This document shows, one piece after another, positions 57,060 through 64,000 of a DNA stretch of 64,000 nt. How positions within the stretch are numbered: position 1 is the first letter of the stretch; every line of letters starts with the position of its first letter. A program made the position numbers and the translations under genes. The notes below the pieces were generated by a model. The model ran no database searches, was not told the origin of the DNA, and saw only the letters and a list, made by a program, of their open reading frames with translations. The stretch comes from Prunella strophiata (lineage: Eukaryota > Chordata > Aves > Passeriformes > Prunellidae): assembly GCA_036583965.1 (NCBI GenBank), contig JAZBQD010000014.1, forward strand, positions 49,350,626 to 49,414,625. The letters are read 5' to 3'.

Positions 57060-57082
57060 CAGTTACTTACGTGAAGTAACTG
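57060..57082. promoter_or_regulatory. Inverted repeat, 9-bp stem, centre TTACGTGA
   Basis: CAGTTACTT (57060-57068) and AAGTAACTG (57074-57082) are exact reverse complements around ACGTG. The centre TTACGTGA resembles CRE/PAR-bZIP sites, and the sequence before it has GTAATTAC. It keeps a CpG in CpG-poor DNA. A regulatory role is inference. Confidence 0.22.
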
Positions 57083-57508
57083 CTATAACTGCTTTTTCCA
57101 GGCAGGATAAGGAAAGACAGGAAAATGTGTTTGTAAAGGGTGTCTGAAAAGGGTTGTTTTGAAATAAAAGCATTGTATTTGGATGGCAGTTACTCCTGAC
57201 ATTTCACCATACTGGCCTTAGAATATGGAAATGCTAAAGCTTGCAAGGAAAATAATTCCTCAGTTCTGTCAGGTGACAAGAAGTCATGCTGATAGACGAG
57301 GAGTTGGCAGTTTCCACTAAACAAATGATTGTGGAAAAATCATGAACACTCCAGTTTCCTTTAGGTATTTGCTGTCAAGCTGAAGAGATCTTGATAGCAA
57401 GAGTCAGTTGAACGTACAGTTCAATTCCCTTCTTTGGTAAGCACAGAGGCACCTTTGTGCAAGGGAAATCTTTGTCAAGGACAAGTAGGAACAGAAAGAG
57501 AAAAGTTT

Positions 57509-57531
57509 AAAAAAACAAAACAAAACAAAAA
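57509..57531 (+). repeat. Short (AAAAC)n
   Basis: Three AAAAC units within an A-rich run. Confidence 0.85.
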
Positions 57532-60500
57532 TTCTAGTACAAATTTTATTAACCATATTGTATCCTTTCATAGATGTGATAACTGATTGAGTAATAATTT
57601 GTGATAATCCCTGTCATACTCATTCAATGTTTACATATCAGAACATAGGAAATACTGTGAGATAAAAGTGTTCATCCTTAATAAAAATGGAAAAATCTTT
57701 TGATTGTCAAACATATAAATGGATATTACATATTATGTTATGAATATTAGGGAAATTTAAAGAGCTACAGCTCTTGCTTCTTTTATGCAGTTGATTTGAC
57801 TTTAATCTCCAGGAAATTCAGTTTGTAATACTGAATATGCATTTTTGTGGAAAGCATATGACAGCAGCATCTGAAAACAGCCATTTAAGTCGTACAGAGT
57901 ATTAGCAAAAGGAAAATCTTAGAACAGAAAAAATTCTGAAATGCTTCCTCAATTTCTTAATGAAAATGTACACAAAAATGGAAAATAATATAGCAATATG
58001 AATAATAACCATTATTATTGTTTGATTGTCAGGATTGTCAGGTTATTGTTTGATTTCAACAATTTGGCTTGTTTAAATAGATTTTCTTCTGTATGTGCCA
58101 TAGGAACATGATATTTTATCCAGTAATAAATAAGCAGAAAAAACTGAGAAGGCAAAATAGTAATAGGGAGGTGTTTACACTTTCAGCTATCCAAGGTAGC
58201 TAAAATTACAACTGAAGAATTGCAGAGGAATTTCAAAACATTGAGTGACTAGACAATAAAAACAAAGATTCAGTTCAGTGATAAGTGCAAAGTGATATAA
58301 ACATAACTGTCCCTAAACATCTAAGAACAATTATGTACTGAAGTGCTTTAAATGACCTTTTGCCACTCTGAAAAGACTCATCCTGAAAAAATGTCTAAAA
58401 ATATAACTCAGTGATTAGAAGTCAACAAAAGCAAAATATTAACATGTATTCATGTAGATGTAATGCTATGTATTTGGGCAGCATTTGAGAAGAAATACGT
58501 AACATACCTGTAGTACATCTTTATTATGAATACTTCAAGTACCTATATATTTCCAAAAGATTGTCACATAAAAATTGACATATAATTTAACCTAAATCAT
58601 AAAAGATATCATTAACTCTAGCATGGTATTTTGAGCTGGACACAGAAAAGTTTTGGAGAAGTTCTGGGACCTACTATAAAGAGGGCAGTACAAAACTAAT
58701 TATGAATGGCATGATGGTGAGGTAGAAAGATTTTTCAAAGTTCCTTGCATTAGAGGAATTGGGGAAAAAAATTGTTTAAAAATCAGGCAACAGATCTATA
58801 TTGATCAAAGAAAAAGTGTTGCTTTCATCCAGTATGTATGATTAGGAGACTGTTCATACACATAAGGTGAAACAATAATTAAATTCATGAAGAATATGTC
58901 TTAGGTTAGATATTAATGCTTTAGAGGCAATTTGTGATTTAGGCTACTTACTGCAGGAATCTGAAAGGATACACCAGAAGGAACACACTATTCATGTTCA
59001 ACACTAAGCTGTTCTTACTGTGTCTCTGTTCTTTTATTTAAGCCTGTATTTTTGGCAGTTATCAGAGATGGGCTAAGAGGGACTTCATGACAATTTGTAT
59101 GCTTATCTTGGATCAGGTCTCCTTACAGCGGCTTGTTTCAAAGAACTTGAAAGGTGTAACCGTTAATTTATGTTTAATACTCTAGGTTTCCAAATTCTAA
59201 CATAGTAGAAGAACAAATACACAGACAATAAAATAAGGAACTGTTTTATAATTGCCACACATGACTTGCTGCAGGGCTGTTAAAGATGAAAAAATTTCAA
59301 TTTACTCTTACGGAAGAAAAAACTTGTTTTTCCAAAGAACCCATTGACCACCAGTCTGGATGTCATGTAAATATTCAGATGTAGCATAAAAAAGCTGCAT
59401 TTTAATGCAGTTTGAGTTAAGTAAAGGATACTTATGTTCTTACATGGAAGCAGTTGACTCTTAACCTTGTCTTGATTCAGTGCAAATATCCCTTGCAGTC
59501 TTATCAGAACAAGCCTGTTGTCTTCTTATATTTATAATTTTGAAACCCTACATCTCAACCATGTCCACTTTAGCGGACATGTGTTCTCTGAGTAAAGTGC
59601 TTACATTCTAATTAGTCAAATTCCATTAAATCCCTTGCTAATATAGAATATTAGAGTCTTAGCCATCTCAGCTGATCAGCCTCTAATTACCAGGATGTTT
59701 GTACTTTTAGCCTTCTGACAATTGGCAGCAATGCTTTTTGTCAACCATCATCCTTGTTAGAAAGACTTTAGCTCCATTTCCAACACAAACACAAACATTA
59801 TGCAAGTGTAAGGGGTTGGTAATCCACAGTTTTACTGATAACCTTCACATATTTGCATGCTGGGCATCCTGCCCTTGCTGCAGCCAGAAGTCTGGCAGCC
59901 AAGGATCCCTAGCCCTTGCTCTACTCCCTGGGCAGATGAGCAAATGGGCAATCATATTGGGCCAAGTGTTGACACTGTTTCCAAACCAAGCCATTCCTGG
60001 AATACCATACTTTGACAGGAAATGGGGTTCATGAGCATTTGTTCCAATGCAGGGAAATGCTGTTCCCAAGTGAGTCAAATCAAGTCCTGTTGCCACCAAG
60101 AGGAACATAAACCAGGCACTCTTATGGACAAGATAATAGCCTTCCCTCATTAAGCTGGGTTTAGCCTTCCACCTTCAGCTCAGTTTGCACATCTTCTGCA
60201 CACACTTACACAGCTGTGAATTCTTGACTATAATAATGATCTATTATGCCCTGAGGAGAGGTTACCATTATACTTTATATTTACCTCTTTCCTTTCACCC
60301 TCTTGGAAATTCCCCAGCATGTCAAAGAGGAAAAAGAATTCACAATCTGCAATTTTTTCTCCTGAAGTCACTTCAACATCTGTCTGCTTTATCTTCATTG
60401 TGTGTCTAGCTCAGGTAGTTGGGGTGTTGGGAGATTTTTTGAGGGGAATTTCCATTTTCTAGCATAAAGAAGACTGATAAGTATTTCCTCTTTCATCATA

Positions 60501-61050
60501 GCTCCTTAACACACATTCCCACCACCACCATGCCCCTCATCTGCCCCAGCCCTGTCCCAGGAGATTCAATTACTTTCTCCCACCAATTTTATAATGACTC
60601 TTAGTGCAGATACAATGAATGTCACCAAGTTTTGGTATCCATAGCATGCATGCTTACATCTAGCTTAGATATTACTTGTGGTCAAGAGAAAATAGTACTC
60701 AGCAATGGATTTCTTTGCCAGTCTCTCTGTCCTGGATTATTTACCAACTGTACCTCTGAATAACATTCCCCTCACCACCTAGAAGGAGTTTAGATGGCTT
60801 GGTCTGTTTTAGATCATCCTATATGGTGAATGTATAGATTAAATTATTTAATTATTTTGGGTCTGGGAAGCAGAAAGAAATCATTTAAGTGAACAGTTAG
60901 ATTTTATAGATGCAATATGGGATCTTTTGCTTGCAGTAGACATACATATGATCCCTCATAACATGCCTAAAATGAGGGAAGCTTCATTTAGGCTGCTAAT
61001 ATGAAAGTTTTCATTGTTACAAAATTGAATTTGTGCACTGGTGGATTTAT
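57532..61050. other. Mainly AT-rich unique DNA with a GC-richer block
   Basis: The part 59841-60180 is GC-richer and open on both strands (98 codons plus, 101 codons minus) without any recognisable protein; the two frames overlap, so at most one could be real. An inverted repeat, CATGTCC...GGACATG, lies at 59560-59581, followed by two TAATTA cores. Otherwise nothing is recognised. Confidence 0.45.
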
Positions 61051-61098
61051 TTACTTGCTTAAGGTCCCACACCTTTAATCAGTGTTATGATTTTGATG
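61051..61098 (-). repeat. Possible MIR core fragment
   Basis: The plus strand 'acttgcttaaggtcccacacctttaatcagtgttatgattt' parallels the antisense MIR core 'acttgcccaaggtcacacagctagtaagtggcagagccgggatt'. It is short and isolated, so the call is tentative. Confidence 0.3.
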
Positions 61099-61264
61099 GT
61101 GCTGTAAGGGTACAAATTTTTCTCAATAGAATTCCCCAGAATAGACAGAGACTAGTTCAACAATTAGGGCCTGTGTTTTCCATATAACTTTTCTACAAAG
61201 AGTGTTCATGCTATTTTTTTACTGAAAATGAGGATGAAGACGCAAAGATGACATGTGTATATGC

Positions 61265-61289
61265 TTTTTTTTTTTTTTTTTTTTTTTTT
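61265..61289 (+). repeat. T25 homopolymer
   Basis: A run of 25 T residues; length in such runs is often unreliable. Confidence 0.9.
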
Positions 61290-64000
61290 GAGAGTAAATA
61301 CACTGACAATGCATGTTTGTACTTGGTACTGAGACCATTTCTATTGGGCTGTGTTCATCTGTCACCAAAATTCCAGAAAGGATTTCAAAATTAATGAGCT
61401 TCACTGAAATGATAAAGGAGCAATTAAATTAATGGAAAACATGCACAGAAAGAGAATTAAGGGTCTTAGTCCATTAATTTATACTTTGATCATAGAAATT
61501 TGAAGAAATTTGATAGCAGGGAGTATTTCAGTACAGAAGAAAAATCTAGAAGAGGTTACTGAGATCTGAGAAGTGAAGACTCACAAATTTAAACACCAAG
61601 TAAGACTGCCTGAGATTTGGATTTTTGTTTGTTTGCTTGTTTGTCTCCTTTTGGAGTGTGAGTTATGGGGGTTGGTTGGAAGCTCATCTGAAAATTTGCA
61701 AATGCTAAATCAAGACAACTCCTAAGAGGTCTTTTGATTCTCACTGTGCTGGTGAAGGCATAAAGCCACAGGAGATCTAACTTCAATCAAGACTTTAAGG
61801 TACCAAATTGTAAATGCAGCCATGAGCTTAAGTTCATAGGGAGCCAGTCTGGTTATTATTTTAACTTGGTATTTTCTAGATGATTTTTCACAGACATTTA
61901 TTCAAATAGTCCAGAAAGTAACTTTAGAAATGACTTAGCAAAGTATGTAGTTTATGTGATAGAATTTGAAATAATGAAATGAGATTCTCATTTTTAAAAT
62001 GCATCTATTTCCACCATAGCTACTGTAAATTCCAGTAATAATAACAAGACATAATCTATATTAGTTGTGTCATTATATTAGGCAGGATGTAAGACTAAAT
62101 GTTCACAGTATCTTTGCCTTTTAAACTCATGAACATGCAGCAATTTTTTTTAGTCTTAGCATCATACCATATGACTGAAAAAAGTGAGGCACTATTGTAA
62201 AAATCGGATTAAATCAGAAATTAGGGATTACTTCCTGTGTGGCTTTTCAATTGTATAATCCCAGTAGTTATTATCAAGGTGCACGGTTAGAAACTCAGCA
62301 CAGAATTTAATTCTGAATGAGGTAATATTTTAAGAGTTTCTAAAGATCTTTAGTGTTCTTCTTTCTTTGGCTCAGAAATCTTATATTACTCACAAATTAT
62401 CCTGCTATTAAGTCAATTCTCATAATGATATTGTAACAAAGAAGATTGTACTATTGTTGCATTGCTGACACTGCTCTTGATTCTTTACTAGCTGCTGAAA
62501 TAATTTATTCTTTCTTTGTTGCTGATTCAGTTTCTAGTACTTCTGCAGATATCAAGGAGAAAAAGCATAACTTTAGTGCCCAAAAATCACAAATAGTTGA
62601 CATCCAAAGTGGAATTCTACAAAGAAACATTGATTTCATATTCTCTGTGACTGTACTTGAATACAACAAGCTGAACCTGAGAACATTAATACTCAGTAAT
62701 ACTCATTAATACTCAGTAATGTTAGGAAAAAACAACTAGGAAAATAGGTTGCAAGAAGTGTTTTGAATCCCGCTAGGAAGAGAAGGAACCCACATGTTCC
62801 TTAAAGGCTGCTTTAGTACAGAAAAGATCAGAGGGTTCTTAAAAAGTATAAAGAAATCTTAGCTGGAAATCGACCTTCTGTAAGGATATCACCTTGGAGA
62901 TAAAGATGTCACAGTCAGTGAAACAGTGACTGAAATTTGCCCTTAACTGCAATCTCCCTTACCAACAGGAAACTTCAGGGAAAGGTCTTTTGCAAGAGTG
63001 TGTTTAAAATAGGAATTCATCATAGCAGCCGTAGAAAAACATATTCTTCTATGAGTAAAGCAGAAAAAGCAGCAAAGACAGAAATTAAGATCCCATTTTG
63101 CTATTGAACTTCTATTTGTCCATTACATGCCCAGTGATGTTGTACTGGCATCATATTCTCTAAATAGCTCCAAAATGGGGGAGCAGCAAATGCAATGACT
63201 TTCTTGGGTCACCATGACTTACCACTGCCCAGATTCCCTCCCTCCTGTTTACCTTAACAGTTAAGGGATACTTCCCACCATTTCCCACTCATTATTCATG
63301 GGTAGAGTGACCACATCCCACTTGCACCCTCTCAACCAGCAGCAGCATCCTCTTCATGACACCAGTACAGGTGTTGCATCCCACTCCTAAGCAGAAGGGA
63401 ACACTCCAGATTTGTAGATGCTTATGGCCAAAAAAGAATGTCAAAAGCCAGAAGGATCCAAAACAGCTCTCAAAGCTACACACTTGGTGTGGAAATCAAT
63501 ATAGGTTATGCCCCTATCTTTGATAGTTAGAGAGAATAAAAGAAGTTTTCCCTGCTCTGACGCAAGTTTTCTCACTTCTTAGCATGCAAAGTTAATTTCC
63601 CTGGATCCTTCTAGAAATGGATCAGAGGGCCTTGAGGGTCTTTGGTGTTCTTGATCCCCCACTACTGGATTGATCCTCAGCCCACAGTTCATGCCTCTTG
63701 ACACCACACCTGTGCTGTTCTTTATGTTGGGTGGTTACCATGGATCAGAATGGGGAAGTGGACCCAGAAATATCCTATCCTACCTCTGTACAGTCACATC
63801 CTGTTTTAATTTGACCACTTGAATAGTGTTTGAGACCTAGAAACTCATTAACTACTTACTGTGCAAGCTTGTATACTGACAAAATGTTGTATCTTCAGAG
63901 TCTACTTAATGGTAATATTTTGCTGTTTATCCTCTCTTTTAACCTTTAGCAAACACTGATTTCTAATTGTATTTCTAATCATTCTTTCTTAACATCTGAT
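61290..64000. other. Unique DNA to the window end
   Basis: No gene or transposon is recognised. The block 62190-62300 has GGATTA, TAATCCC and two retained CpGs (62205, 62284) and may be a conserved non-coding element. The final 0.8 kb is GC-richer but holds no supported frame. Confidence 0.5.
62684..62720 (+). repeat. 20-bp tandem repeat, 1.85 copies
   Basis: CATTAATACTCAGTAATACT is followed by its first 17 bases again, without mismatch. Confidence 0.95.

Noticed and set aside
61219..61404. 61-codon minus-strand frame with a lysine run
   Set aside because: Produced by the T25 homopolymer.
1..64000. CRISPR array, prokaryotic operon, insertion sequence or phage
   Set aside because: No spaced direct repeats, no dense coding, and CR1/MIR elements place the window in a vertebrate genome.

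Overview
The window looks like nuclear DNA from a bird. The evidence is several CR1 LINE copies carrying the avian CR1 3' tail (an ATTCTATG-like octamer, read here mostly in antisense as 'tcatagaatcatagaa'), worn CORE-SINE/MIR relics, strong CpG depletion, many long A/T and purine runs, and no long open reading frame outside CR1. I recognise no complete gene and no host protein by name. Bacterial features (operons, CRISPR, IS elements, Shine-Dalgarno sites) are absent. Most of the sequence reads as intergenic or long-intron DNA, and much of it holds nothing I can name.

Layout. 1-9.5 kb: AT-rich unique DNA. 9.5-10.1 kb: a consensus CRE between two TAATTACA motifs, then a MIR relic. 11.1-11.7 kb and 15.3-16.7 kb: two old, 5'-truncated CR1 copies on the minus strand, followed by a G14-containing purine tract. 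18.5-18.7 kb: a CpG-retaining, homeodomain-motif-rich block. 20.3-21.4 kb: a GC-richer island whose minus strand carries the best gene candidate, two in-frame exon-like segments joined by a 135-bp intron with good splice sites. A phase-compatible exon-like segment lies 4.9 kb upstream at 25.9 kb, with weaker ones at 26.2 and 29.8 kb. 31.6-34.9 kb and 41.7 kb: further MIR relics. 38.6-38.7 kb: a hairpin plus a 33-bp period repeat. 44.7-45.2 kb: a CR1 3' end. 50.1 kb: a 100-bp CR1 tail, the only plus-strand copy. 51.1-52.7 kb: two abutting minus-strand CR1 copies. 54.0 kb: a short match to the start of a common avian LTR. 52.7-64 kb: mainly AT-rich unique DNA with a few inverted repeats.

Working together. 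If the minus-strand exons are real, the gene runs right to left and ends near 20.65 kb, with a poly(A) signal at 20.29 kb; its upstream exons would lie in the long AT-rich stretch to the right. Five of six CR1 copies would then be in the sense direction of that gene. All CR1 copies are dead: truncated, frameshifted, and two have lost the reverse-transcriptase FADD motif. The regulatory-site calls are motif-based inferences only and need alignment to other birds.
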